Shown in pieces: positions 46,881-56,049 of a stretch of 64,000 nucleotides of DNA. The translations under genes were made by a program, and so were the position numbers. Each line of letters begins with the position of its first letter. Position 1 is the stretch's first letter. Below the pieces are notes generated by a model. That model saw only the letters and a list, made by a program, of their open reading frames with translations, was not told where the DNA came from and searched no databases. Source of the DNA: Phycicoccus duodecadis (lineage in GTDB: Bacteria; Actinomycetota; Actinomycetes; Actinomycetales; Dermatophilaceae); the NCBI RefSeq assembly GCF_002846495.1, contig NZ_PJNE01000001.1, positions 1,798,001 to 1,862,000 of the forward strand. Direction: 5' to 3'.

Positions 46881-48764
46881 TCAGGGGCTCGGCGAGGGCG
46901 AGGGTGTCGGTGACCCGGACGGGCTCGGCGTGGGGCTGGGGGTCGGCGTGGGCGTGACCGTCGTCGGGGTGACCGTGGGCGCAGCCTTCTGGGCCACCAC
47001 GATCTTGACGGTGCTCCCGCTGTCGACCTTGGTGTTGGCCTTCGGGGACTGCGAGATGACGTTGCCCTCGGCCACGTCGTTGGTCTGCTGGTACTCGGTC
47101 TCGACCTGGAGGTTGGCGTCGGCGAGCAGCCGCTGGGCCTCGTTCTGGGTCAGCCCCTGCACGTTGGGCACGGCCACCTTCCCGGTGCCGACCACGAGCG
47201 CCACCTTGGTGCCGGGCTTGGCATCGGCGCCGGCGGCCGGGTCGCTCGAGATGACCTCGTCGGCCGCGGCCTGGGGATCGTCGGTCTTCTTGACGGTCCC
47301 GACCTCGAGCCCGAGGTCGGAGAGCAGCTGGGTGGCCTCCGAGAGGGACTTCCCGCGCAGGTCGGGGACCTGCACGGCGTTCGGTCCCCCCGAGACGGTG
47401 ATGCGCACCGTCGAGCCCTGGTCGGCCTGGGTGTCGCCCGCGGGCGTCTGCGAGATGACCTCGCCCTCGGGGACGGTGTCGTCGGCCGCGACCTGGGCGT
47501 CGACCTTGAACCCGGCCTGGGCGAGCTTGGCCTGGGCGGTCTGCTGAGGCGTGCCCACGACGGACGGGACGGTGACCTGCGGGGGGCCCTCGGGGCCGCC
47601 GAGGTAGTTGACCAGGCCGTAGCCGAGCAGGGCGAGGGCGGCCAGCACGGCGATGGCCAGGGCGATGTACGCGCCCGGCCCGCGCCGGCGGCGGTCGTCC
47701 TCATCGTCGTAGGGGCGCTCGTCGGTGACCGGGGGCAGGGGGACGGGCGCGGCGACCGGCACCTGGTAGGCGGCCGTCTGCTCGGAGAGGGCCGAGGTGC
47801 GCGGCAGGGCCTCGGTGGCCCCGGCGGCGGCGACCCCCATCCCGCCGGCCGCGGCGGCGGCCAGGGCGGCCGCCGACGCGCGGGCGGCAGCCGACACCGG
47901 CCGGCCCAGGCGGACGGCCTGGAGGTCCTGGCGGAACTCGCCGGCGTCCTGGTAGCGGTCCTCGCGCGGCTTCTCGAGGGCGTGCAGCACGACGGCGTCG
48001 AGGTCGTCGGGCAGGCCCTCGTCGACGAAGCGCGACGGCGGCACGGGGGTCTCGCCCACGTGCTGGTAGGCGATGGAGACCGGGCTGTCGCCGAGGAACG
48101 GCGGCCGGCCGGTGAGCAGCTCGAAGAGCATGCAGCCGGCGGAGTACAGGTCGGAGCGGGCGTCGACGGGGTGGCCCTGGGCCTGCTCGGGCGAGAGGTA
48201 CTGCGCGGTGCCGATGACGGCCTGGGTGGCCGTGACGGTGGCATTGGCGTCGGCCATGGCGCGCGCGATGCCGAAGTCCATGACCTTGACCGCGCCGTCG
48301 GCCCCGATCATCACGTTGGCCGGCTTGATGTCGCGGTGCACGATGCCCTGGCGGTGGCTGTAGCCCAGCGCATCCAGGACGGCCTCGGTGACCCGGATGG
48401 CGTAGGTGGGGTCGAGCTGGCCCTCGTCGGAGAGGACCTCGCGCAGGGTGTGGCCGTCGACGTACTCCATGACGATGTACGGCACGTTGAAGGTGGCGCC
48501 GCCGGTCTCGGTGACGACGTGGTCCTCGCCGTGGTCGTAGACGGCGACGATCGAGGCGTGGTTGAGGGCCGCGGCCGACTGGGCCTCGCGGCGGAAACGG
48601 GTGATGAAGGTGGCGTCACGCGCGAGGTCGTGGCGCAGCAGCTTGATGGCGACGGGGCGGCCCAGCCGGGTGTCGAAACCCTTGTGGACCTCCGCCATGC
48701 CGCCGCGGCCGAGGAGCTCGCCCACCTCGTACCGCCCCCCGAGGAGCTCCGGGACGTCAGCCAT
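46881..48764 (-). CDS. pknB: Serine/threonine protein kinase PknB with PASTA domains
   Basis: This transmembrane kinase senses peptidoglycan and controls growth and division. It has 627 residues. In the cytoplasmic kinase domain GRGGMAEV is at 19-26, Lys41, HRDIKPAN at 143-150, DFG at 163-165 and YLSPEQ. A Pro/Ala-rich linker leads to a helix at about 365-388. Three extracellular PASTA repeats follow (about 397-600), then a Thr/Pro/Ser tail. The ATG at 48764 has an AGGAG site. It is the last gene of the fhaA-fhaB-pstP-rodA-pbpA-pknB operon. Confidence 0.95.
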   Translation of the reverse strand: MADVPELLGGRYEVGELLGRGGMAEVHKGFDTRLGRPVAIKLLRHDLARDATFITRFRREAQSAAALNHASIVAVYDHGEDHVVTETGGATFNVPYIVMEYVDGHTLREVLSDEGQLDPTYAIRVTEAVLDALGYSHRQGIVHRDIKPANVMIGADGAVKVMDFGIARAMADANATVTATQAVIGTAQYLSPEQAQGHPVDARSDLYSAGCMLFELLTGRPPFLGDSPVSIAYQHVGETPVPPSRFVDEGLPDDLDAVVLHALEKPREDRYQDAGEFRQDLQAVRLGRPVSAAARASAAALAAAAAGGMGVAAAGATEALPRTSALSEQTAAYQVPVAAPVPLPPVTDERPYDDEDDRRRRGPGAYIALAIAVLAALALLGYGLVNYLGGPEGPPQVTVPSVVGTPQQTAQAKLAQAGFKVDAQVAADDTVPEGEVISQTPAGDTQADQGSTVRITVSGGPNAVQVPDLRGKSLSEATQLLSDLGLEVGTVKKTDDPQAAADEVISSDPAAGADAKPGTKVALVVGTGKVAVPNVQGLTQNEAQRLLADANLQVETEYQQTNDVAEGNVISQSPKANTKVDSGSTVKIVVAQKAAPTVTPTTVTPTPTPSPTPSPSGSPTPSPSPSP

Positions 48765-48776
48765 GTCGTGCACTCC

Positions 48777-50231
48777 TCATCGGGTCAACCGTGCCTGCAT
48801 CATCGAACGGGCGATCGGTGCCGCGACCGCCCCACCCCCGGTCTCGCTCCCGGCCGCCGCGGCGTCCTCGACGATGACCGCCACGGCGATCTTCGGGTCC
48901 TTCGCCGGGGCGAACGAGATGAACCACGCGTGGGCCTTCGTGCCGGAGCCGTGCTCGGCCGTGCCGGTCTTGCCCGCGACCTGCACGCCGTCGATGCGTG
49001 CCTGCCGGCCCGTGCCGTTCTCGACGACGGCCACCATCATGTCGGTGAGCTGCGCGGCGACCTCGGGGGTGACGGCCTCCGACAGCTGGGCCGGCTGGGT
49101 GGCCTCGATGACCGACAGGTCGGAGCCGATGACCGACTGCACCAGGTAGGGGCTCATGACGACGCCCTGGTTGGCGATGCCCGCGGCGACCATGGCCATC
49201 TGGATCGGGGTGACCCGCACGTCGTACTGGCCGATGGCCGACTGGGCCAGCTGTGGGGCGTTGAGCTCGGCCGGCACCGAGCTGGGTGTGACCCGCATCG
49301 GGATGCTCGGGGAGTCGCCGAAGCCGAACTTGGCGGCCTGCTCGCGCAGCGCGTCGGCGCCCAGCTTCATCCCGAGCTCGCCGAAGGCGGGGTTGCACGA
49401 GACGACCAGCGCCTGCTTGAGGGTGACGGTGCCGCTGGGGCTGCACGGCTGGTTGTCGTGGTTGGGCAGCGGGGTGTCGGTGAGGGGCAGGTCGAGCTGG
49501 GCACCGCCGGGCAGCTCGGAGTCGGGGGTGTACGAGCCGTCGCTCAGGGCCGCGGCCGCCGTGACCACCTTGAAGACCGAGCCCGGCGGGTAGAGGTCGC
49601 CGCCGATGGCACGGTTGACCAGTGGGCGGCTCGGGTCCTTGGTGAGCGCCTGGTAGTTCTTGTCGACCGTGGCCAGGTCGTGCCCCGCCAGCCGGTTGGG
49701 GTCGAAGTCGGGGTGGCTCACCATCGCCAGGATCGCCCCGGTCCTGGGGTCGATGGCGACGGCGGCGCCGCGGCGGTCACCGAGCCCGTCGGAGGCGGCC
49801 TTCTGCACGGCGGCGTCGAGCGTGGTCTCGATGGTGGCGCCCTGGGCCCGGCGCCCCGTGAACAGGTCGGACACCCGGCGGTAGAAGAGCTTGTCGCTGG
49901 CCCCGGACAGCAGGGCGTCCTCGGCCTGCTCGAGGCCACCGACCGCGCCGTAGAAGGAGTAGAAGCCGGTGACGTGGGAGTACAGCGGGCCCTTCTCGTA
50001 CGTGCGCAGGAACTTGAACTCGTCCTGCGTGGGCACCGACGTGGCGACCGGGGTCTGCCCGACCAGGATGTCGCCGCGCTCGCGGGCGTAGGTGGCCAGC
50101 AGCGTGCGGCGGTTGTCGGGGCGGGCGTTGAGGTCGGCGGCGAACACGTACTGGATGAGCGTGGTCGACACCAGCAGGGCCGCGAAGAGGAACCCCACGA
50201 GGAGCGAGAGCCGGCGCACGGGCGCGTTCAC
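48777..50231 (-). CDS. pbpA: Penicillin-binding protein PbpA (class B transpeptidase)
   Basis: This class B transpeptidase cross-links peptidoglycan, working with RodA. It has 484 residues and a single N-terminal anchor helix (about 8-30). The dimerisation region is followed by the transpeptidase domain, with the active-site Ser218 in PPGSVFK, SCN at 278-280 and KTG at 421-423. The GTG at 50231 overlaps the rodA stop as GTGA. It is a substrate-neighbour of PknB in the conserved actinobacterial operon. Confidence 0.95.
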   Translation of the reverse strand: MNAPVRRLSLLVGFLFAALLVSTTLIQYVFAADLNARPDNRRTLLATYARERGDILVGQTPVATSVPTQDEFKFLRTYEKGPLYSHVTGFYSFYGAVGGLEQAEDALLSGASDKLFYRRVSDLFTGRRAQGATIETTLDAAVQKAASDGLGDRRGAAVAIDPRTGAILAMVSHPDFDPNRLAGHDLATVDKNYQALTKDPSRPLVNRAIGGDLYPPGSVFKVVTAAAALSDGSYTPDSELPGGAQLDLPLTDTPLPNHDNQPCSPSGTVTLKQALVVSCNPAFGELGMKLGADALREQAAKFGFGDSPSIPMRVTPSSVPAELNAPQLAQSAIGQYDVRVTPIQMAMVAAGIANQGVVMSPYLVQSVIGSDLSVIEATQPAQLSEAVTPEVAAQLTDMMVAVVENGTGRQARIDGVQVAGKTGTAEHGSGTKAHAWFISFAPAKDPKIAVAVIVEDAAAAGSETGGGAVAAPIARSMMQARLTR

Positions 50232-51610
50232 GACAGCCTCACCACCTGGGTGTGTGCCTCGCCGACGGCACTGGCCTGCTGGGCGTCGGGCACCGGCCGG
50301 CGTGCGTGGTCGGAGATCCGCAGCAGGAGGGCGACCAGGGTCCAGTTCGCGAGCAGCGAGGAGCCACCGGCCGAGAGGAACGGCATGGTCAGGCCGGTGA
50401 GGGGGATGACGCGGGTGACGCCGCCGACGACGACGAAGCACTGCAGCGCCAGCGAGAACGACAGGCCGGCGGCCAGCAGCTTGCCGAAGCCGTCGCGGGT
50501 GCCGAGCGACGTGCGCAGGCCCCGCTCGACCAGCAGGGCGTAGAGCGCCAGGATGGCGAACAGCCCGATCATCCCGAGCTCCTCGCCGAAGCTGGGCACG
50601 ATGAAGTCGGACTCGGCCAGGTAGGTGAGGTCGGGGCGGCCGCGGCCGATGCCGGTGCCGATCATCCCGCCGGCCGCCATCCCCATCAGCCCCTTGGCCA
50701 GCTGGTCGGAGGTGTGGAGGGCCTCGGGGCTGAAGGTGTCGAGCCACAGCAGCACGCGGGTCTGCACGTGCCCGAAGGTCAGGTAGGCGAGGTACGCGCC
50801 GGCCACGAAGAGCGCCAGGCCGATCGCGATCCACGAGACCCGCTCGGTGGCGATGTAGAGCATCGCGACGAAGAGCCCGAAGAACAGCAGCGACGAGCCG
50901 AGGTCGCGCTCGAACACCAGCACGCTCAGGCTCGCGAGCCAGGCGATGAGGATGGGGCCGAGGTCGCGGGCGCGCGGCAGCGTCAGCCCCAGGATCTTGC
51001 GGCCGGCCACCGAGAGGGCGTCGCGGGTCTGCACCAGGTAGCCGGCGAAGAAGACGGCCAGCAGCAGCTTGGCGACCTCACCGGGCTGGAACGACAAGGG
51101 GCCCACCCGGATCCAGATGCGGGAGCCGTACTCGGAGTTGCCGATGATGGGCATCAACGGCAGCAGCAGGAGGGCGAAGCCGGCGACCCCGGCGATCCAG
51201 GTGTAGCGGCGCAGCAGCCGGTGGTCGCGCAGCGCGAAGAGCACGGCGGTGGCGATGGCGACGGCCAGCGCGCTCCACATCAGCTGGCGCAGGGCCACCC
51301 CGTCGGCGATCTCGCGGCCTCGGGCGATGTCGACCCGGTGGATCATCACCAGGCCCAGGCCGTTGAGGAGGGTGACGATGGGCAGGATGAGCGGGTCGGC
51401 GTACTTGGCCTTCCAGCGCAGCACGACGTGGAAGGCGAGGCTGACGGCGAGGTAGCCCACGCCGACCGCGGCGAGCCCGGGCGGCAACGTGCCGGTGGTG
51501 GCCAGCCCGAGGTTGACGTAGGCGAGCCCGACGATGCCCACCGCACCGAGCAGCAGGATGAGCTCGGTGGTGCGCCCGCTGCGGGGGGCCACCGACGACA
51601 CGATGCTCAC
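50228..51610 (-). CDS. rodA: SEDS-family peptidoglycan glycosyltransferase RodA/FtsW-like
   Basis: This polytopic lipid-II polymerase has 460 residues and about ten to twelve helices. Conserved SEDS text is seen: SRIWIRVGPLSFQPGEVAKL, FERDLGSSLLFFGLFVAMLY, and near the end FGEELGMIGLFAIL and LTGLTMPFLSAGGSSLLANW. The GTG at 51610 overlaps the PP2C stop as GTGA. It forms a glycosyltransferase/transpeptidase pair with PbpA. Confidence 0.95.
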   Translation of the reverse strand: MSIVSSVAPRSGRTTELILLLGAVGIVGLAYVNLGLATTGTLPPGLAAVGVGYLAVSLAFHVVLRWKAKYADPLILPIVTLLNGLGLVMIHRVDIARGREIADGVALRQLMWSALAVAIATAVLFALRDHRLLRRYTWIAGVAGFALLLLPLMPIIGNSEYGSRIWIRVGPLSFQPGEVAKLLLAVFFAGYLVQTRDALSVAGRKILGLTLPRARDLGPILIAWLASLSVLVFERDLGSSLLFFGLFVAMLYIATERVSWIAIGLALFVAGAYLAYLTFGHVQTRVLLWLDTFSPEALHTSDQLAKGLMGMAAGGMIGTGIGRGRPDLTYLAESDFIVPSFGEELGMIGLFAILALYALLVERGLRTSLGTRDGFGKLLAAGLSFSLALQCFVVVGGVTRVIPLTGLTMPFLSAGGSSLLANWTLVALLLRISDHARRPVPDAQQASAVGEAHTQVVRLS

Positions 51611-53013
51611 GACGGCGGGGGCAGGGTCGGGGTGGTCACGTTCTTGGGCAGCGTGGCCGAGGCGGTGGGGGTGGGCAGCCCGGAGCCGGTGGGGGTGGGG
51701 GATGCCGTGGGGCTCGGGGTGGGCGTGGGCTCCACCCAGGTGGGGGCGACGGTGCGGCAGGGCTCGTCGTTGGCGCGCGAGTAGCGGCAGGCGGCGGCCT
51801 GCACGCGCAGCTCGGCGACCCGGCTGGCGGCGTCGGCGCGGTCGGCGACCTGGATGCCGTTCTCGATGCTCTGCTGGTAGGAGGGCGGCAGGTCGTCGAC
51901 GGGGATCATCGTCGAGTACTCGGGGGAGCTGAGCGAGACCCAGCCGAGCGTCTGGTCGACCCCCCGGAAGACGGTGACCACGCCGTTCTGGGCGCCGAGG
52001 TAGTACTGCTGCTGGGACCAGGCGTAGGCGGCGTACGAGCCGCCGGCCAGCACGACGGCGGCGACGACGAGGGTGGCCGCCACGCGCAGCAGGGTGGCTC
52101 GGCGGCTGCGCGGGCCCTCCTCGGCCAGGGTCACGGCGTCGTCGGTGTCGTCGTCGGAGCCCCGGGTGGCGGCCGCGGTGAGGGCCGCGGCCTTGGCGGC
52201 GGGGGTCGTGGGGATCGGGCGGGTGCCGCGGCGCCGGGCGGCGGCGGCGCCGACCACCTGCGGCTGGGTGGGCGGGGCGGCGGCCCGCGCCATGTCGACG
52301 AGGTCGCCGACGACGACGGTGACGTTGTCGGGGGCGCCGGCGCGCAGGGCCAGGGCCACGAGGCGGTCGGCGCACTCGGCCGGGTCGGCGGTCTGCACCA
52401 GCACCTCGTCGACGGTCTCGCGGGCCACGTAGTCGGTGAGGCCGTCGGAGGCGATGAGGTAGCGGTCGCCGGCCTTGCCCTGGCGGACCACCAGGTCGGG
52501 CTCGTCGTCATCGGCGCCGGTGAGGACGCGGGTGACCAGCGAGCGCTGCGGGTGGGTCTTGGCCTCGTCGGCGGTGATGCGGCCCTCGTCGACGAGGTTC
52601 TGCACGAACGAGTGGTCCTTGGTGACCTGGCTGACCTGACCGTCGCGCACCAGGAAGGCGCGCGAGTCGCCGATGTGCGCCAGCGTGATGGTCACGCCCG
52701 TGCGCAGCATCGCGATGAGGGTGGTGCCCATGCCGTCGAGGGCGGGCTCGTCGTGGATGCGCTGGCCGATCTCGGCGTTGGCGCGCTTGATGCGGTCGAG
52801 CAGCGCGGTGCTGGCGTCGCGCCCCGAGAGCGACTCGCCGTCGAGGTCGACCAGGGAGGCGATCACCGTGGAGCTGGCGACGTCGCCGCCGGCGTGGCCG
52901 CCCATCCCGTCGGCCATGGCGAGCAGGTGGGGGCCCGCGTAGCCCGAGTCCTCGTTGTTGGACCGGACCATACCGACGTCGGAGCGGGCCGCGTAGTGGA
53001 AGGCGAAGGGCAT
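51607..53013 (-). CDS. pstP: PP2C-type serine/threonine phosphatase PstP
   Basis: This membrane-anchored phosphatase opposes PknB. It has 468 residues. The metal-binding PP2C motifs are SNNEDSG at 18-24, MADGMGGHAGGD at about 33-44, HIGDSRAFLV, ASDGLTD and APDN. A linker leads to a helix at about 308-334, then an extracytoplasmic domain ending in a Pro/Thr/Ser-rich tail. It lies three bases after the fhaB stop and overlaps rodA. Confidence 0.95.
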   Translation of the reverse strand: MPFAFHYAARSDVGMVRSNNEDSGYAGPHLLAMADGMGGHAGGDVASSTVIASLVDLDGESLSGRDASTALLDRIKRANAEIGQRIHDEPALDGMGTTLIAMLRTGVTITLAHIGDSRAFLVRDGQVSQVTKDHSFVQNLVDEGRITADEAKTHPQRSLVTRVLTGADDDEPDLVVRQGKAGDRYLIASDGLTDYVARETVDEVLVQTADPAECADRLVALALRAGAPDNVTVVVGDLVDMARAAAPPTQPQVVGAAAARRRGTRPIPTTPAAKAAALTAAATRGSDDDTDDAVTLAEEGPRSRRATLLRVAATLVVAAVVLAGGSYAAYAWSQQQYYLGAQNGVVTVFRGVDQTLGWVSLSSPEYSTMIPVDDLPPSYQQSIENGIQVADRADAASRVAELRVQAAACRYSRANDEPCRTVAPTWVEPTPTPSPTASPTPTGSGLPTPTASATLPKNVTTPTLPPPS

Positions 53014-53016
53014 CGT

Positions 53017-53535
53017 CTACCTCTGGAGCTCGAGCATCGTCTGCCCGATCCTCAGCACGCTGCCGGCGGCGACCTCGCGCGGCTCGGTCAGGCGCGTGGC
53101 CCCGAGGTAGGTGCCGTTGGTGGAGCGCAGGTCCTCGACCATCCAGGTGCCGTTCTCGCCCTCGAAGATGCGGCAGTGCCGGCCGGAGGCGTAGTCGTCG
53201 TCGAGGACGAGGGCGCACTCGGGGCTGCGGCCGACGAGGGTGCCGGCCGGGCGCAGCGGCAGCGTGGTGCCGGAGAGCGGGCCGGCCGTGACGACGAGGC
53301 GGGTGGGGCCCTTCTTGGCGGCACGGGACGGCTTGGGGGTGCGGGCGGCGCGGCCGCGGCGCGCGTCGGCGGCCGGGAGGGCCGGGGTCCCGCGCGGCGG
53401 GGTGTTGGTGGAGCGGCGGTTGACCCGGGTGCCGTAGAGGTCGCCGCGCAGCACGCCGACCACGGCGAACACGAAGCCCCACAGCACGACCAGGAGACCG
53501 AGCCGGAGCACGGTGAGGGTCAGCTCGCTCATCAT
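53017..53535 (-). CDS. fhaB: FHA-domain membrane protein FhaB (FipA)
   Basis: This 172-residue phosphothreonine reader has one N-terminal helix (LTVLRLGLLVVLWGFVFAVVG), a basic linker and a C-terminal FHA domain with LVGRSPECALVLDDDYASGRHCRI and STNGTYLG. Its mycobacterial counterpart recruits phosphorylated division proteins. Two consecutive ATGs (53535 and 53532) are possible starts. It lies between fhaA and pstP. Confidence 0.93.
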   Translation of the reverse strand: MMSELTLTVLRLGLLVVLWGFVFAVVGVLRGDLYGTRVNRRSTNTPPRGTPALPAADARRGRAARTPKPSRAAKKGPTRLVVTAGPLSGTTLPLRPAGTLVGRSPECALVLDDDYASGRHCRIFEGENGTWMVEDLRSTNGTYLGATRLTEPREVAAGSVLRIGQTMLELQR

Positions 53536-53542
53536 CGGTGGG

Positions 53543-54388
53543 TCACTTCCTGCCCGCGCGGAAGGTGATGGAGGTGCGCCCCACGGTGATGCGGTCACCG
53601 TCGTCGATGTGGGTGGTGGTGATGCGCTCGCCGTTGACGAAGGTGCCGTTGGTCGAGCCGAGGTCGCGCACGGTGGTGACGAAGTGCGGGCCGTCGGTGG
53701 TGACGCGCAGCTCGCTGTGGCGCCGCGAGATGCCGGGGTCGTCGAGGATGATGTCGGCGCTGTCGTCGCGGCCGAGGATGGTCATCGCGCCCATCAGGGG
53801 GTAGCGCTCGCCGTCGACGTCGAGCCAGGGGCGGTCGGCGGGGTTCACCCGGCGGCGGGGCGGGGGTGCGGCGGCGTTGCGGGCGTCGTGGGGGCGGGTG
53901 GGACCGTCGGCGTCGGCCGCGGCCGCGGCAGCACCGGGGGCGGCTGCGGCTGCGGCGGGGCCGGGCGACGGGGTGGGGCGGACGGCGCGCTCCTGGCCGG
54001 TCATCCCCGTGGCGCGGGGGCGGCTGGCCTTGCTCGGGCGCAGCCGGAAGACGCCGGTCTCGAGGTCGTCGTGCTCCTCGAAGACGATGTCGATGGGGCC
54101 GGCCGGCTGGTAGTGCTGCCCCTCGCAGTGCTCCTCGGCGGCCGCGACGAGGTCCATCTCGACGTTCTTCATGTCCGGCGAGATGCGGTCGAAGTCGCCG
54201 GGGCTGAGCTCGACGATGAAGACGTTGGGCACGATGGCGCGGCCGGACGACGTGACCGCGCGGTCGTCCATCGCGCGCCGGATGTTGCTCGCGATCTCGA
54301 CGGGGTGCACGGCGGCGCGCAGGTGCTTGGCGAAGGTGCCCTGCACGGCGCGCTCGATCCCCGCCTCCAGGCGGTCGAGCAGGCCCAC
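53543..54388 (-). CDS. fhaA: FHA-domain protein FhaA with DUF3662 N-terminal domain
   Basis: This soluble 281-residue regulator has an N-terminal DUF3662 domain (GLLDRLEAGIERAVQGTFAK ... VHPVEIASNIRRAMDDRA) and an Ala/Pro/Gly-rich linker (about 140-185). The C-terminal FHA domain follows, with ILGRDDSADIILDDPGISRRHSEL and LGSTNGTFVNG. In mycobacteria it binds the PknB-phosphorylated pseudokinase controlling peptidoglycan synthesis. The GTG at 54388 has a GAGGAGG site. It is the first gene of the kinase operon; a -10-like TAGGCT lies about 50 bases upstream. Confidence 0.94.
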   Translation of the reverse strand: MGLLDRLEAGIERAVQGTFAKHLRAAVHPVEIASNIRRAMDDRAVTSSGRAIVPNVFIVELSPGDFDRISPDMKNVEMDLVAAAEEHCEGQHYQPAGPIDIVFEEHDDLETGVFRLRPSKASRPRATGMTGQERAVRPTPSPGPAAAAAAPGAAAAAADADGPTRPHDARNAAAPPPRRRVNPADRPWLDVDGERYPLMGAMTILGRDDSADIILDDPGISRRHSELRVTTDGPHFVTTVRDLGSTNGTFVNGERITTTHIDDGDRITVGRTSITFRAGRK

Positions 54389-54494
54389 GTCGTACCTCCT
54401 CGCGGTCGTTCGGGTCGGCAGGCGTCCGGTCAGCCTATCTGCCACGCCTGAAGAGTCCCTGGACGGCGTGCGGTAGCCCCGTGCGGAACCTCGG

Positions 54495-54517
54495 CTTTTC
54501 GGGGTCACCCCGAAAAG
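54495..54517. repeat. 23-base palindrome, copy 2, between fhaA and the pirin gene
   Basis: The same CTTTTCGGGGT / ACCCCGAAAAG arms as at 40576-40598 occur here, with C at the centre. It lies upstream of fhaA and upstream of the pirin gene, between divergent genes, where a terminator is not expected. A second stem (CGAGACA ... TGTCTCG) follows within 35 bases. Confidence 0.7.
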
Positions 54518-54631
54518 GTGACGAGACACGACCTGGCAGTCCTTGTCTCGACGCCGAACCGGGGTCTCGAGCACCGCCGAGGGGGCTCCTGGGGGCTCGT
54601 GGGGGCGGCGGGGCGTGCGTAGCGTGGGCCC

Positions 54632-55621
54632 ATGACTCCCCCGGCGGCCCCGTCCGTGCTGGTGTTCGGCCCCCGCGAGGTCCCGCTCGGCGGCCCGCGG
54701 GCGATGAAGGTGCGGCGCACCCTGCCCTCGCGCGAGCGCTCGTTCGTCGGGGCCTGGTGCTTCGCCGACCACTACGGCCCCGACGACGTCGCGACGAGCG
54801 GCGGGATGGACGTTGCGCCGCATCCGCACTGCGGGCTGGCCACGGTGTCGTGGCTGTTCAGCGGCGAGGTCGAGCACCGCGACTCCCTCGGGACGGTGGC
54901 CACGGTGCGGCCGGGCGAGGTCAACCTGATGACGGCCGGCCGCGGCATCTCGCACTCGGAGGTCTCGACCCCCGCGACCGCGGTGCTGCACGGGGTGCAG
55001 CTCTGGGTGGTCCTGCCGGCGGTGGCGGCCGGAGTGGAGCCGCGGTTCGAGCACCACGTGCCGGATGCCGTGCGCCCGGCCGACGGCGTCGAGGCGCGGG
55101 TCTTCGTGGGGTCGCTCTGGGGATCGACGTCGCCGGTTCGCGTCGAGACGGCGCTGCTGGGGGTCGAGGTGGTGCTGGGGGCGGGAGCGTCGGTGGTGCT
55201 GCCGGTGCCGGCGGGGTACGAGGTGGGCGTGCTGGTCGACCGGGGGCCGGTGGCGTTCGCGGGGCGGTCGCTGGGCGTGGCGGAGCTGGGGGTCGTCGAG
55301 GCCGGGCACGGGGATGACCTGGTGCTGGCGGCCGGGGATGGGGGCGCCCGGGTGCTGGTGCTGGGCGGGGAGCCGTTCGGCGAGGAGATCGTCATGTGGT
55401 GGAACTTCATCGGGCGCTCGCACGACGAGGTCGCGGCCGCGCGGGAGGCCTGGGAGGCGGGGGCCGACGGCGGCGAGGCCGGGCCGTTCGGCGTCGTGGA
55501 GGGGTACAGGGGTGACGTGGCGCGCATCCCGGCGCCCGCGCTGCCCGGGGTGCGGCTCAGGCCCCGGAGCAACCGGATGGGTGCTCCGAGGGTCGAGGCG
55601 GAGGCCCCGCCGATGTCCTGA
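54632..55621 (+). CDS. Pirin family protein
   Basis: This 329-residue bicupin has metal ligands in the first cupin at APHPHCGLATVSWLFSGEVEHRDSLG (His64, His66) and a later AGRGISHSE. Bacterial pirins include quercetin dioxygenase-like enzymes and redox-linked regulators; the exact role is unknown. The C-terminal WWNFIGRSHDEVAAAREAWE is typical. TAGCGT (54620-54625) is six bases before the ATG, so the transcript is probably leaderless. Confidence 0.88.
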   Translation: MTPPAAPSVLVFGPREVPLGGPRAMKVRRTLPSRERSFVGAWCFADHYGPDDVATSGGMDVAPHPHCGLATVSWLFSGEVEHRDSLGTVATVRPGEVNLMTAGRGISHSEVSTPATAVLHGVQLWVVLPAVAAGVEPRFEHHVPDAVRPADGVEARVFVGSLWGSTSPVRVETALLGVEVVLGAGASVVLPVPAGYEVGVLVDRGPVAFAGRSLGVAELGVVEAGHGDDLVLAAGDGGARVLVLGGEPFGEEIVMWWNFIGRSHDEVAAAREAWEAGADGGEAGPFGVVEGYRGDVARIPAPALPGVRLRPRSNRMGAPRVEAEAPPMS

Positions 55622-55718
55622 CGGGGGGCAGGAGCCCCGCGGTGACGGGCCCTCGTGGATCGCTTTTGTCGGATCGGGGGTCCATCGGGCACACTGGGAC
55701 GGCTCATCCGAGCACCAC

Positions 55719-55801
55719 GCGCAAGTGGCGGAACGGCAGACGCGCTGGCTTCAGGTGCCAGTGTCCGAAAGGGCGTGGGGGTTCAAATCCCCCCTTGCGC
55801 A
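55719..55801 (+). tRNA. tRNA-Leu (anticodon CAG)
   Basis: This 83-base class II tRNA has the acceptor stem GCGCAAG (55719-55725) pairing with CTTGCGC (55794-55800), and A55801 is the discriminator. The anticodon stem CTGGC/GCCAG encloses TTCAGGT, giving CAG for codon CUG. The long variable arm TGTCCGAAAGGGCG is typical of leucine tRNA, and the T-arm is GGGGGTTCAAATCCCCC. CCA is not encoded. Confidence 0.95.
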
Positions 55802-55806
55802 CAGAT

Positions 55807-55847
55807 CGCGATCGACCCCGACAGGCTCCTCGTCGGGGTCGATCGCG
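55807..55847 (+). terminator. Terminator after tRNA-Leu
   Basis: Sixteen-base arms (55807-55822 and 55832-55847) pair perfectly around AGGCTCCTC and are followed by TTT. It begins six bases after the tRNA. Confidence 0.85.
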
Positions 55848-55946
55848 TTTCACGGACCGGCGACGGCGCACCTCGAGCGACACGGTCGACCCCGCCAGGC
55901 ACCGGCCATCTCGTGCGACCGGGGCCCTGTGCGGGGGCGGCACCAC

Positions 55947-55998
55947 GGGGTGACCGGTGCGCCGCGAGCCGGGGGCGGCGCGGTGGGGTGACCGGTGC
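55947..55998. repeat. Direct repeat of 14 bases upstream of the DoxX-like gene
   Basis: GGGGTGACCGGTGC occurs at 55947-55960 and again at 55985-55998, 38 bases apart. Each copy has the GGTGACC/GACCGGT type of partial symmetry. The pair precedes the gene at 56050 and could be operator half-sites. It could also be chance in GC-rich DNA. Confidence 0.35.
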
Positions 55999-56049
55999 CG
56001 GGCGTCAGGAGTGAGGCGACCTCGGCGGGGCCGGCCGCACAATGGGGGC

